A program made the translations under genes and the position numbers. Under the pieces are notes generated by a model. The model worked only from the letters and a program-made list of their open reading frames with translations. It searched no databases and was not told the origin of the DNA. From assembly GCF_003711515.1 (NCBI RefSeq), contig NW_021167080.1:5164346-5228345 (forward strand): 64,000 nt of DNA, given 5' to 3'. Shown here one piece after another: positions 33,623 to 43,488 of the stretch (the first letter of the stretch is position 1; every line of letters begins with the position of its first letter). This DNA comes from Sodiomyces alkalinus F11 (lineage: Eukaryota; Ascomycota; Sordariomycetes; Glomerellales; Plectosphaerellaceae).

Positions 33623-34491
33623 ATGGACGGATGTAAGTGGGCCCAGCCAGTGGCAAGTTGTCAAGGGAAAGGGTGGTTGGTGGTGGCGATGCCGATGCCG
33701 ATGCCGATGCCGATGGCGACCCGGGGCATGGGGTATGGGGTATCGTGGAGAGCCAGACGAGTCTAACGCGAACCGGGAACCAGTGAACCACCGCCGCACG
33801 GTGCGAGTCGCCGACGTCCTCTCGGACTTCCGGACTCTCCAGTACCACATTGCCGCTGCGCCCACGGAACCCCTCAACGTGGAAGACTACTACACCGAAG
33901 GCTGGGCGGCCCTGCGGCAATGCGCCATCGACGGGCACCACATTCTGGAATGCGCTGCCGACACGAGGGTCCCGGAGGCGGATGGAGAAGCGGAACAGGA
34001 GAAGGCCGAGCTGAAGCAGTTAGTTCCTACTTTCTCCTCCCGCGCAAATGGGAGGTCGCTAACGCGCGTCCGGCCTAGAATCCTTTTGGACTCGTATGCC
34101 AGGAGACACGAAGCTCAGAAGATCTATCTCCGACAAGCTGCGGCGCAGCGCTGGATTGAGAACCGGGAAGCCATTCTGCAGGGCGGACGGCCACATACCG
34201 GTAATCGGTCGCTCCTAAGGGCCTGTGATCAACAGTTGCGAGCTGTACGTTTGAGCAAAAATGACCCTGCACGACTCTTACCCCTTCTCCTGGTTCGACC
34301 TGGCCCACCTCGGCCTTTCCGAAAGAAAGACCGACAGAAGTTGACATTCTTTATCCTAGGAGCTTTCAATGATCACGGACGAGGTTGTCTACCACGAACT
34401 CCAAATCTCGGATCAGACCATGGGCCGCTGGACGGACGAAGATCCCAGCTTGCGCAGCGTGCAGCGCTGGCTTCGCGCACGACGACGCTAA
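33623..34491 (+). CDS. conserved fungal protein of unknown function (189 residues)
   Basis: Four exons, 33623-33632, 33757-34018, 34079-34244 and 34360-34491, join cleanly to 189 residues. The first exon carries only ATGGACGGAT, and its 124-base intron contains a GATGCC repeat. The protein is soluble and largely helical: RRTVRVADVLSDFRTLQYHI, then NVEDYYTEGWAALRQCAIDG, LLDSYARRHEAQKIYLR, WIENREAILQGG, and a well-ordered end with YHELQISDQTMGRWTDEDPS and SVQRWLRARRR. The closing D-x-x-LRSVQRWLR run resembles a short interaction helix. I recall similar proteins across Pezizomycotina annotated as hypothetical; no function is known to me. The clean splicing in three phases is strong evidence that it is real. 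Confidence 0.85.
33688..33716 (+). repeat. GATGCC hexamer repeat inside intron 1
   Basis: Four GATGCC units and a GATGGC variant lie in the first intron of the 189-residue protein gene. Because the repeat is read through in one frame, it creates a misleading long open frame across the intron. Confidence 0.85.
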
Positions 34492-35003
34492 TATTGATCC
34501 TCTAATCTCTAATGAGAAACGGCCCCCATGTTATATGAGCACATACCTTCGACTTTCGATGAGCGAGCATCTTGACGATGGCACTCTCGACAGTGAGGGC
34601 TTTGGAGAGCACATTGCATGCGACTTTTCTTCTTCTTCTTTTTTCTTCTTTTTTCTTTTCGAATTATCTGGCGACTGGATACGCTTCTCTTTTGTAAATA
34701 CAGCGATGCGTGAAGCGGGTCAGGGAATCGGGATAAAAGGCGCATACAGAAAATAGGACCATGGTGGGACAGACGAAACTGCCCGGCGCAGGATTTTGTC
34801 GGACCATATTTCAGATTTCATCTCTTCTTGTATCTATTATTTCAAGATGGCCTTGTATGCGCCGCAGAACAAGACACCACACTCTTCAGAAGTCGGCTTA
34901 ATTTGGTCTAAGGGCGTCTGAAAGGGAAATAGCAACTTGGGTAGGGGAAAACAGGAATTGGGACCGGGATTCGTGTGCGAGTCCTATCAATGTACGAGAC
35001 CTA
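34492..35003. other. convergent 3' spacer before the TMEM234-like gene
   Basis: Pyrimidine-rich at 34625-34665. Nothing else was recognised. Confidence 0.5.
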
Positions 35004-35737
35004 TCAACCAGTCTTGCTCTGAACGCAAAGCCCTATTCCACAAAGCGAGAGGATCATGCCAATCGCCGTCTCTGCATACTCGTTAGCGCTGTGAGTTGTT
35101 CACGGGGGTCCTGCCTGATCCCGCAGAGTAAGCCACCCGGAAAGGCTCACCTCGACTGATCACTTTCTTTTCCACCCACCAGTCACCGATGACCGTGAAT
35201 ATAAAGGCCAGGGTGTTCACAATGGGAACAGTTAAGCTCAGTTCTACGAGGACAAAATCCCGTCAGCCTCGCCACTTATGTTATGGCCCTCGACGAAGCC
35301 ACTCATAAATGCAGACATAACATATATGCAAGAAAAACGACATGGTGATGGAGACTGAGATGAGATGGATGGTTTTTTTTTTTTATAAATTGGACGTTAC
35401 GACGGATTCCGGGAGAGAATGGAGAAAACAGACCGGCCTGCCCTATGAGCAAGAAAAACCACACGCTTCCGGTGAGGTTAATGAGAAGGGGCACCGCATA
35501 GCGCGGATTCCTGAGAAGATCGATTACGGCAAAGAAGGCCCCGTAGAGACGGCTCTTGAGCCAGCTGCGCTTGACGCCGTCCGAGTCGAGGAGCGGGTGT
35601 GGTGGTGGGCGATGATCTTTGGCGGCGCGGCGGATAAACGGTGTGGTGAGGCCCCAGGCCAGACCAACGAGAAGGAACCCAGCAGCGTAGTTAATCGCAG
35701 GGGGCTGCTGCGGCTGCTGCTCGTCTTCGGACGACAT
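35004..35737 (-). CDS. TMEM234-like small multi-span membrane protein
   Basis: Three exons, 35434-35737, 35151-35243 and 35004-35071, give 154 residues. Four membrane helices are predicted: INYAAGFLLVGLAWGLTTPF (about 14-33), YAVPLLINLTGSVWFFLLIG (about 80-99), LSLTVPIVNTLAFIFTVIGD (about 103-122) and IGMILSLCGIGLCVQSK (about 136-152). The helix pattern and the AVPL...NLTGS and LTVPIVN segments match the TMEM234 family, a half-size relative of drug/metabolite transporters. The transported substrate, if any, is unknown. The first intron uses the rare donor GTCTGT. The second acceptor is the TGCAG after CGCTAAC rather than the nearer CACAG, because only this choice keeps the frame. Confidence 0.85.
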
Positions 35738-36922
35738 CTCGGAGAGGAAGCGGGCGGGGATGGGTTGATGCAGTGACCAAGAACGGTATGGAGAAGCAAC
35801 TCCGTGCCGAGGGCAGATGAAGGACAGTCCTGCTATACTTGGTGAGCTTCTCGTGAAAATGTCGATCGCTGAGCCGTAGGCAGCCTTGCGAATGCGGTGT
35901 CGTTTGCTGTGTCTGCGCGGCGGTCTCGGCTAGGGGATGAGAACGTGGTTCGAGTTCACGAGGTTTGATGTTAAGGTTGAGGTTGAGGTGAGGTCAGAAA
36001 TTGGAGAACCACTAAGAATTTAGCCCCTGCACGCACAGCCTCCGCGTCCCGCGTCGTGGTGCGTGCTCCCTCCCTTTCTTCCCCACTCCACTGGGCTGGA
36101 ACAGCTGCCCCATGCAAGCCCCATAAGGCATGTCCGCAGGGTACACGACCCGATTCGTCGACTATGTCGTCTGAAGTCACCCGTGGGTCCTAAACGTGTC
36201 CCTCGGGTTTTTGTACGAAGTGTTTACTCAGTATGCATGATACAGCTGGGCAAGGGGTTTTTTTTTCTTCCTTTCACGTCTCTGTTCAATCATTGACGCC
36301 GATTGGAGCCCTCTTCGCGCAGATTATCGAACCGTTTTATGTAGAACGGAGTTGCAGTGCAGTGTCGTGATATATCCCCGAAGGAACATGGAAATACGCT
36401 CGAGATACGTTCTAGAACTGTCTACAGTGGGTGGGTGAGCATTCATTTCGAGATATTTCAGACACATCAAGTGTTTCGGTACCTTTGCGCAACGACTAGA
36501 TGATTCCCCAGATTGTTGTGGTCCAGCTAACGAATTTCTACAAAGGGTCCAAAGCCAGTTTACGTTGAATCGTCCCGGAACTTTTGCTTACTCACTATGC
36601 CTTATACCTGGAAAGTCCGTCATGGACATGATGTGTTCTCGTATACCTCTGTTGCTCGATTGAATAACATAGCACTGTATCCTATATCTTTTGCTTGTCC
36701 ATTCTTAGTTCATATTATGACTCTCTGTTAAATGGCGCCTAGTCCAGCAATTTCCTTACTTATATCAAGCCGCTATAAAGCAGATTTGACAGACGACGGT
36801 AATACCTAGTTCTTTAGAGAGCCCAAATAACACTACGGCTTACCGTCTTCGGGATGCGACGGGTGTGGACCGTCAACTTTCCGACCCTTGTCTCCTTGTT
36901 TCGCAAGAAATATGACCGGAGT
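35738..36922. other. spacer between the TMEM234-like gene and SFM1, holding a MITE
   Basis: Contains the promoter side of the TMEM234-like gene and a diverged inverted-repeat element at 36425-36597. No coding sequence was recognised. Confidence 0.5.
36425..36597 (-). mobile_element. diverged Tc1/mariner-like MITE, copy C
   Basis: The plus-strand left end reads TA-CAGTGGGTGGGTGAGCA. The right end, reverse-complemented, reads TAGTGAGTAAGCAAAAGTTC. Both match the ends of copies A and B, in opposite orientation, with a four-base insertion near one end. The interior has little obvious similarity to A and B, and the right-hand TA is decayed to TG. It is a non-coding, non-autonomous relic. Confidence 0.65.
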
Positions 36923-37881
36923 TTAAAACAAATCATCGATGCTCTTGTCTGCATCTTTTTCTATCAACTGAATCATGCCCTGGGTCAAAGTTAGCTTTTC
37001 GGCCATGGGAAACAGGAGGCCTTAGATAGTCCAACGTACCTCGGGCATCATCGGCTTCCCATCTTGCCCCTTGACGTAGCGGAAAGGCATTTGAGTGCTC
37101 TCATGATCGTTGAACTTGAGCTCGGGAAAATCGAGATAGGAGATCTCATCGAGAGGGACTATGCCAAACTTAGCGAATTTTCCATGCGAGATGAGATTTC
37201 CAAATGTCTTTGGCTCACTCTTATCCTCAACTACCATCCTGGTGACACGGACGGCGGTATCCGTAGTCATCTGCTTTGGTCCGAGTCTCCTCCCTTCAAA
37301 CCCTTTCTTCCTCAGCTCAGAAGTGCGGTCTGTCGTGTCATCAGCTTATGATGCTCACTGACTTGTTCTCGGGTAGGTGGATGGGATACTTACCTCTCGG
37401 GGGGTCATCACCTTCAGGAATTTAACGTATTTATGAAGTCAGTTGTCGAGGTCGTTGCAATGAGACTTGGGTTTTCAAATTTAAAGGGTCTTGCTGGGGG
37501 ATAGACGTTCAAGAAGAAAAAAAAGGAAAAAGAAAAAAAAACAAGAGTGAGAGGTTTACCGAGAATGCCACCGAAAAGAAAAGCGTCAAACTTGTCACCA
37601 TCGTCCGGGCCAAGGTCGCTGGACGCCGAAGGGTCGAGGAGGCAAACGCGCGATTTATCATTGGCATAGAGTTCCTCCACGCCACGGCGCTCAGGTTTGA
37701 AGGCGGGGACCTGACTGAGAGCCGGGGGCACGTTGAAGGCTTCAGGGAGACTGGAAAGGAGAAAGGTCCCCTGAGCGACCTGCGTTTCCTTCGCGATGGC
37801 AACATATTCGAGCTCTGACCACTGCCCGAGCTCGGGATCAAGGTGCTCGACGATGTACGTCTTGCCTTTTGGGTTCGACAT
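36923..37881 (-). CDS. SFM1: SPOUT protein-arginine methyltransferase Sfm1
   Basis: Four exons, 37560-37881, 37394-37411, 37040-37329 and 36923-36979, give 228 residues. Exon 2 is only 18 bases (encoding about GDDPPR) and is needed to restore the frame. Family landmarks are KTYIVEHLDPELGQWSELEY at the N-terminus, FLLSSLP, FDAFLFGGILGDDPPRDRTS (the knot region binding S-adenosylmethionine), RRLGPKQMTTDTAVRVTRMV, and PFRYVKGQDGKPMMPEGM. In yeast, Sfm1 monomethylates an arginine of ribosomal protein Rps3, and it is the unusual case of a SPOUT fold acting on protein rather than RNA. Function here is assigned by strong resemblance. The length is near the yeast protein. Confidence 0.93.
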
Positions 37882-39124
37882 GGTAGTTCGCGTTTCTGCT
37901 GGCAGAACTCGTCGGGCAACAGGCTTGGTCGAATTTCGATTAATTTTCGGCTGCTAATTAAGGCCTGCTAATTTTTGGTGGAGATGGTGATGCTCTCAAA
38001 GAGGAGAGGAGAGGTACATGCATGAAGGGTGGGAGTACGGATACGGAAAACTAAGGTAAGGTACTCGGGGCAGAGCTATCCAAAAACAGAGAAACAGTAT
38101 CTACGTACAGTGAGTGAGCAAAAGTTTCGGGATAACCCAAAGTAGAATGCTTCGAACCTTTTGGGGAACACTTGCTTCTATTAGGGCAAAAACCATATTA
38201 TATTGCAAAAGTATCGAATCACTGGATCTTTAAAATGTACCGAAATTATTGCTCACCCACTGTAGCTAGGTACGTTTAACAAAGCCGTTGTCAGGAAAAC
38301 GCCCGAAAGGTTTAATTAAACCTATGTAGGCTCTTGAAAGAGAGGAGCGTTTGCCAAGTTCATACCTAAGGTAAGGTACTTTAGTTTAGGTAAAGAGACT
38401 TGAAGCGACGATAAACGGTACTAAAACCCGAATCCGTATATCCTGTCAGGTATCAAAAGGACCGAAGCACTTTACACGCAAATCATCATGTAAAGTACTT
38501 CAGTCCTTCTGCCAGGTCACTGTATGTACTTTATTCATGTCTGTTTCTGGGTTAGGTTTGTATATGATTGCTGTACTTTCTGGACCTCCCTGCACCTGAA
38601 CCCGTTGACACCGTGTGAGGCAGTACGGAGTTCACGACAGTTCTGGGTCTAACGGTTCACGAAACAGTTTTTCCTGAACATCGCTGTGGCTTAAGTATGA
38701 TATCTCTAACCGGGAAAGGGTTGTTCCGAGAAAAGCTTAGCCTTATCCAGCCGCCGAAACAAGTCGAGGTACTTCGTACAGTGCCGTTGTTACCAACCAA
38801 CGCTGACACTAGCGGGCTACGTACCTGCCTCCACTCTATTCGCGGAGTTCCCGTCATCACTTTGCACAGCGGACACCTTGCACTCTGAATCCGAGCTGCC
38901 TACTCGGTAGTAATTATTGCTCCGTAAATTCACGACCAACTTGGGGGAATCCTGTGTCCCATTTCAAACCCCCTTCACCCCATTCAATTTTCGACACAGT
39001 TTTCTCTGGTGACTTCTGGCCCAGTATATTCCCATGAATACAATCTGACCGGGTCAGTTTTCTTTTCTCATCCCACGATCTCCCATCTCTTGCCCAGGGT
39101 TCGTCTAGCAAGGCGATTCCCATC
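37882..39124. other. divergent spacer between SFM1 and KEX1, holding a MITE
   Basis: Contains MITE copy A (38108-38262), AT-rich stretches with TAAGGTAAGGTAC words, and the KEX1 promoter. No coding sequence. Confidence 0.5.
38108..38262 (+). mobile_element. Tc1/mariner-like MITE, copy A
   Basis: A 155-base element flanked by TA on both sides. The left end CAGTGAGTGAGCAAAAG and the inverted right end CAGTGGGTGAGCAATAA agree over about 25 bases with three mismatches. The TA target and a CAGTG start followed by GCAAAAG are the style of Tc1/mariner transposons. There is no coding capacity. It is close to copy B at 48460-48612 across its whole length. Confidence 0.9.
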
Positions 39125-41267
39125 ATGGCACCTCTCTTCTTCTTCCCGTCTCCGATGCGCATCGCCAGCGGCATCCTTCTAGCATTGCCATGGATGCGAA
39201 TGACGAGTGCCCTCAGCGCCGCCGACTATTATGTCCGCAAGCTGCCGGGCGCCCCTAGCTCCCCCGAGATCAAGATGCATGCTGGGTACGTGACATCCCG
39301 AGACTCCCATGTCCCCCCGACCCTCCCCCCTTCTTCTTCTTCTTCTTCTTCTTCTGTAGCCTTCTTGAGTGCCCGTCGCATCGCTTTTCTGACACGCGCC
39401 CTGCCTTCCACCCTTACAGGCATATTGAGGTCGACTCCGAACATAATGGCAACCTCTTCTTCTGGCATTTCCAGAGCCGGCAGATTCTCGATAAGCAACG
39501 TACCGTCATCTGGTTGAACGGCGGGCCCGGCTGCAGCTCCGAGGATGGCGCATTGATGGAGATCGGTCCGTACCGTGTCAGCGGCGACAACCTTGTCTAT
39601 AACAACGGCTCGTGGAATCAGTTCGCCAACCTTCTCTTCGTCGATAACCCTGTCGGAACCGGCTACAGCTATGTCGACACCAACGCCTACCTCCACGAGC
39701 TCGACGAGATGGCCGAGCACTTCATCATTTTCCTTGAAAAGTTCTTCGAATTGTTCCCTCAGTACCAGTCCGATGAGGTGAGATGACGTCCACCTTCGCC
39801 TTTCTTTCCCGAACATGGGCACAGTTGATCGCCCTGCCATTGTGCACTTTTCTTCCTCTTCTTTTTGCTGACTCTAGACAGCTATACATCGCAGGCGAGT
39901 CATACGCTGGTCAGCACATCCCGTACATTGCGAAGCACATCCTCGAAAGGAATAAACAGTTTCAACCCGAGCTGCAGTGGAATCTGAAAGAGCTCGTGAT
40001 TGGAAACGGTTGGATTTCGCCGATGGAACAATACGACGCCTACCTCAAGTTTGCCTATGAAAAGAACCTTATCCAGAGGGGTTCTCCCAATGCGAAGCAA
40101 CTGGAGCAATTGTGGAGAATTTGCAGGAAAAGTCTCGCCGTCGAAGTCAAGGTCGACATGCCCGGATGCGAGGACATCCTCCAAAAGCTCCTCGAGATGA
40201 CCTCCGCCCTCAACCTCAGCGGCAAACGCGAGTGCTATAATATGTACGATGTCCGGCTCAAGGATACATACCCTTCATGCGGAATGAATTGGCCGCCCGA
40301 TCTCACTGATGTGACCCCCTACCTACGGAAGAAGGAGGTCGTTGAGGCGCTACACATCAATTCGGGCAAGACCACCGGTTGGAAGGAGTGCAACGGTGCC
40401 GTAGGTGCCTCTTTTCGGGCACAACATTCAGAACCAGCCCGCCAGCTCCTTCCGGCTCTGCTCGAACAAGTGTCCATCACCCTCTTTTCCGGCGCGGAAG
40501 ACCTCATCTGCAACCATATCGGCACCGAGATGCTCATCGAAAGGATGGAATGGAACGGCGCCTTGGGCTTCCAGTCGACGCCGCGCCTGAACTGGACCTT
40601 TGACGGCGAGGACGCCGGATATTGGCAGAAGGCCCGTAACCTCACCTACGTTCTATTCAACGAGGCCTCCCACATGGTGCCTTTCGATTGGCCTCTGCGT
40701 TCGCGCGACATGCTCGACCGCGTCATGGAAATCGATGTCCGTGCCGCCAGTGGCCTTGGTTTCGACTCCCATGTCGATGGTGATGCCGCCGGCAGTGGGG
40801 CTAGTGGTGGTGGCCATGCCGGGACGGACGAGGAGACGAAGAAGCAGGCCGATGAGGCGAAATGGAAGGTGTACTACCGTTCCGGCCAGGTCGTGCTGGT
40901 CATCGTCATCATCGCTGCGGGCGCTTGGGGCTGGTACATCTGGCGCGAACGTCGTAGGAGGAAGGACTACCATGGGCTGGCCGGTGGCGAAGGCGTCGGC
41001 CTATCCACCCGGTCGCGTTCTCGTGCCGCGGACCGGCTCTTGGGCCGTGGAGGCGACCGGGATGTCGAAGCTGGAGATTTCGACGAGAGCCGGCTGGGTG
41101 ATCTGCACGTTGCCACGCCGACGGACGGCCCGGATAAGGACGCGTACGCTGTCGGCGGGGACAGCGACGACGACGACGACGACGACGATGACGATGACGA
41201 CGACTCAAAACGGAAAGAGAGGGCCTCCGGAGTGCCGGGCGGAAGCGGATCTCGAACCACGTCTTGA
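39125..41267 (+). CDS. KEX1: pheromone-processing carboxypeptidase KEX1
   Basis: Three exons, 39125-39285, 39420-39777 and 39882-41267, give 634 residues, usual for filamentous Kex1. It is a late-Golgi serine carboxypeptidase (S10) that trims C-terminal Lys/Arg after Kex2 cleavage, for example in alpha-pheromone maturation. Visible features are a signal peptide (hydrophobic to about residue 35); [11 protein letters not shown]; the oxyanion motif [15 protein letters not shown]; the nucleophile Ser in [12 protein letters not shown]; the catalytic Asp in SGAEDLICN; and the His in [12 protein letters not shown]. One transmembrane helix ([18 protein letters not shown], about 545-562) is followed by a cytosolic tail with an eleven-residue Asp run just before the end. 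The intron 2 acceptor is the second of two adjacent AGs (TCTAGACAG), as the frame requires. It converges with UTP15. Confidence 0.96.
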
Positions 41268-41763
41268 GCGGGTGACTCGGGGCCACATCCACATCCACAC
41301 GTACAGCGCAGCCATCCATCTTGTACACACATCTTTGTTTCAGACATGACGAAACGGCGAAACAGTTTTTTATCTCTCTCAACTTCTTTCTGGCCTTGGT
41401 TGAGGCCATCTGTATGTGACGCTAGAATAGAATTATGAAACAAGTGTGATCTTACGGGACCGGAGACGGCAGTTTAGATAAATTCTGTGGTCTTTGTTTA
41501 TTCTTCTTTTTTGGTAGTTTCTTTTTCATCTTGTCCTTATTCTTACCCCTTATTTTCGCCGGCCTTGCCCTGAACGCCATCGCAATGCAAACAGGAAAAT
41601 CCGTCCGCTTCTCGAAAGACCCGCCGCCATTCCATGGTATCTCTCCGTCTTCAACCGACTCGCTACCTCGTACAAATCCCCCCTATGGTTCTTTTGGGAG
41701 CGGCAGAACGGTGAATTATCATGCGGCAGGAACACAGATCAGCAAAAAAACACCAAAAACTCT
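41268..41763. other. convergent 3' spacer between KEX1 and UTP15
   Basis: AT-richer and T-rich near 41500-41530. An open frame through 41531-42049 merely runs into the antisense of UTP15. No gene was seen. Confidence 0.5.
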
Positions 41764-43488
41764 TCATACTGCCCCTAATACCAGTCCCTCTACCATGCCA
41801 CCGGTTTCACAGGCAACCTTTGCTTTTTCCACCTCGCCCGTGACTCGTCTTCTCAACGTTCGGAAGCCAGCGGCCAGCTCGGCACTGCCACTGGCATACT
41901 CGGCGTACAGCTCGATAAGGTGCATGGCAACCTCGACACAGACGCCGACGTACCGCGGGTCAACGATATGCGCGCTGACCCACCGCAGCACGGGCTGCAC
42001 CGTCCGCTCATCACGGCCCTCGACCGCGGCCCGCACGGCACTGCGGTGACGAAGCGCCAACAATAGCGTCAGAACCTCCAGCGGGGGCGCAGGCTCCGTG
42101 GGCTGACCCCCGGCGGCGTCGTTCTTGCTCTTGCTTTTCTTCTTGTGGCCGCCTTTCTTCCTCGCGTCTTGCTCGGCCACCGAGGCCGGGTCGAGGAGCC
42201 GGTCGAGGGCTAGGGCGTAGCGGCCGTGGCGGAGGTCGCGCTGCCAGAGGGCCTCGGACTTGTGGCGGCGTCGTGCGCCGTCGCGGGGCTCGTCGGCGAT
42301 GACGACGTCGGCGCCCTCGCCGGCCATGTCGAGGCGGCGGGAGGCGGCGATGCGGCGCTTGCGCTTGTCGACGCGGGCGTCGTGGGCGCCGAGGGTGCCG
42401 GCTAGGAGGGCGGCCATCTCGCGGTCGCGGTCGCGTTGGCGGATGGCTTCGGTGCCGGTGAGGCGGGTGCGGATGCTCAGGACGCCGGATTGCATGCCCA
42501 CGAGGAGGTGGCGGTCGGACGCGGACGTGGAAGAGGAGGAAGAGTCGCCGGTCGTGGTGGGACTCTCTGACGAGGCGCCGAGCACCCGCACGGTGAGGAT
42601 GGGGGACTGGTATTTCGTGGTGGAGACGACGTTCCATCCCGTCGTCTCGAAGACCTTGACGTGGCCATCGAGACCGCCGGAGACGAGACGCGTGCCGCCG
42701 GAGGCGAGGCAGAGGGAGGTGACCGTCTTTTGGTGGTTGGTGATCTGCTGGACGGGGCGGGCGGCTACGAGGTCGAGAACGGAGATGGCCGGGCCGGCGG
42801 CGGCCAGGAGGGTGGTACCGGAGAGCAAGGGGAGGACGTGCTCGACGGGCGCGGCGTGTTTGAAGGTCATGACGGGTTGGTCTGGCGGGACACGAGGGTC
42901 CCAGAGGCGCACGGTGGCATCGTAACTTCCCGAGACGATGAGACTGGCGGAAGAGCCGGGGATGAAGTCGGCGCTGCGGACGTAGTCCTGGTGGCCGACG
43001 AAGGTGTGGGTCGGGTCATTGCTGGGGAGGTCCCAGAGACGAACGGTCTTATCGTCGGAGGCGCTGAGGAGGGTTGTGAGATGGGTGCGGGAAAAGCGGG
43101 TAGCCCAGACGGGCTGCTTATGGGTCATCCAGGTCCGGAGAACGGCTCTCGAGTTGATGTCGAAGACCTGTAGGCGGCCGGTGTCCTCGCCGGCGACGAG
43201 GACCTTGCCATCACGACGCAGGTCGCCACTTCGAGCGACATCGGCGAAGCGCGTGACGGTCTTCTCCAGCTTCCTGGTGCGAGACGAGTAGATCTGCACG
43301 CGAGTGCCGGTGGTCACGGCGAAGTGGCCGTCGTTGGAAGCGGCGCTGATATGGGTCACTGGGTAGGAGGTAGGCGAGGGGATCTGCAGCTGGTTCTTGA
43401 AGGACATCCAGTAGCGCTGCTCGGCCGTCACTGGCGAGGGGCCCGAGGGCAGCTTGACCTGGGCGAGAGGTCCCACGGGGGCTGCCAT
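41764..43488 (-). CDS. UTP15: U3 snoRNA-associated protein UTP15 (t-UTP/UtpA subunit)
   Basis: An intronless frame of 574 residues begins at MAAPVGPLAQVKL; the frame is open earlier but only from a non-ATG codon. The N-terminal half is a WD40 propeller. The pre-propeller ends RYWMSFKNQLQIPSPTSYPV, followed by repeats with VARSGDLRRDGKVLVAGEDT, LLSASDDKTVRLWDLPSND, IVSGSYDATVRLWDPRVP and LVSGGLDGHVKVFETTGW. The C-terminal domain (about 390-570), with YALALDRLLDP and LLALRHRSAVRAAVEGRD, is the UTP15 helical region that assembles the UtpA complex. UtpA is the first to bind nascent pre-rRNA and links its transcription to 18S processing. A basic insert (KKGGHKKKSKSKN) may aid nucleolar targeting. 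It is in the same processome as MPP10 at 12 kb. Confidence 0.95.
   Translation of the reverse strand: MAAPVGPLAQVKLPSGPSPVTAEQRYWMSFKNQLQIPSPTSYPVTHISAASNDGHFAVTTGTRVQIYSSRTRKLEKTVTRFADVARSGDLRRDGKVLVAGEDTGRLQVFDINSRAVLRTWMTHKQPVWATRFSRTHLTTLLSASDDKTVRLWDLPSNDPTHTFVGHQDYVRSADFIPGSSASLIVSGSYDATVRLWDPRVPPDQPVMTFKHAAPVEHVLPLLSGTTLLAAAGPAISVLDLVAARPVQQITNHQKTVTSLCLASGGTRLVSGGLDGHVKVFETTGWNVVSTTKYQSPILTVRVLGASSESPTTTGDSSSSSTSASDRHLLVGMQSGVLSIRTRLTGTEAIRQRDRDREMAALLAGTLGAHDARVDKRKRRIAASRRLDMAGEGADVVIADEPRDGARRRHKSEALWQRDLRHGRYALALDRLLDPASVAEQDARKKGGHKKKSKSKNDAAGGQPTEPAPPLEVLTLLLALRHRSAVRAAVEGRDERTVQPVLRWVSAHIVDPRYVGVCVEVAMHLIELYAEYASGSAELAAGFRTLRRRVTGEVEKAKVACETGGMVEGLVLGAV

Noticed and set aside
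33249..34505. 418-codon open frame
   Set aside because: It is a read-through of three real exons and their introns, helped by the stop-free GATGCC repeat; the spliced model gives clean phases and a better end.
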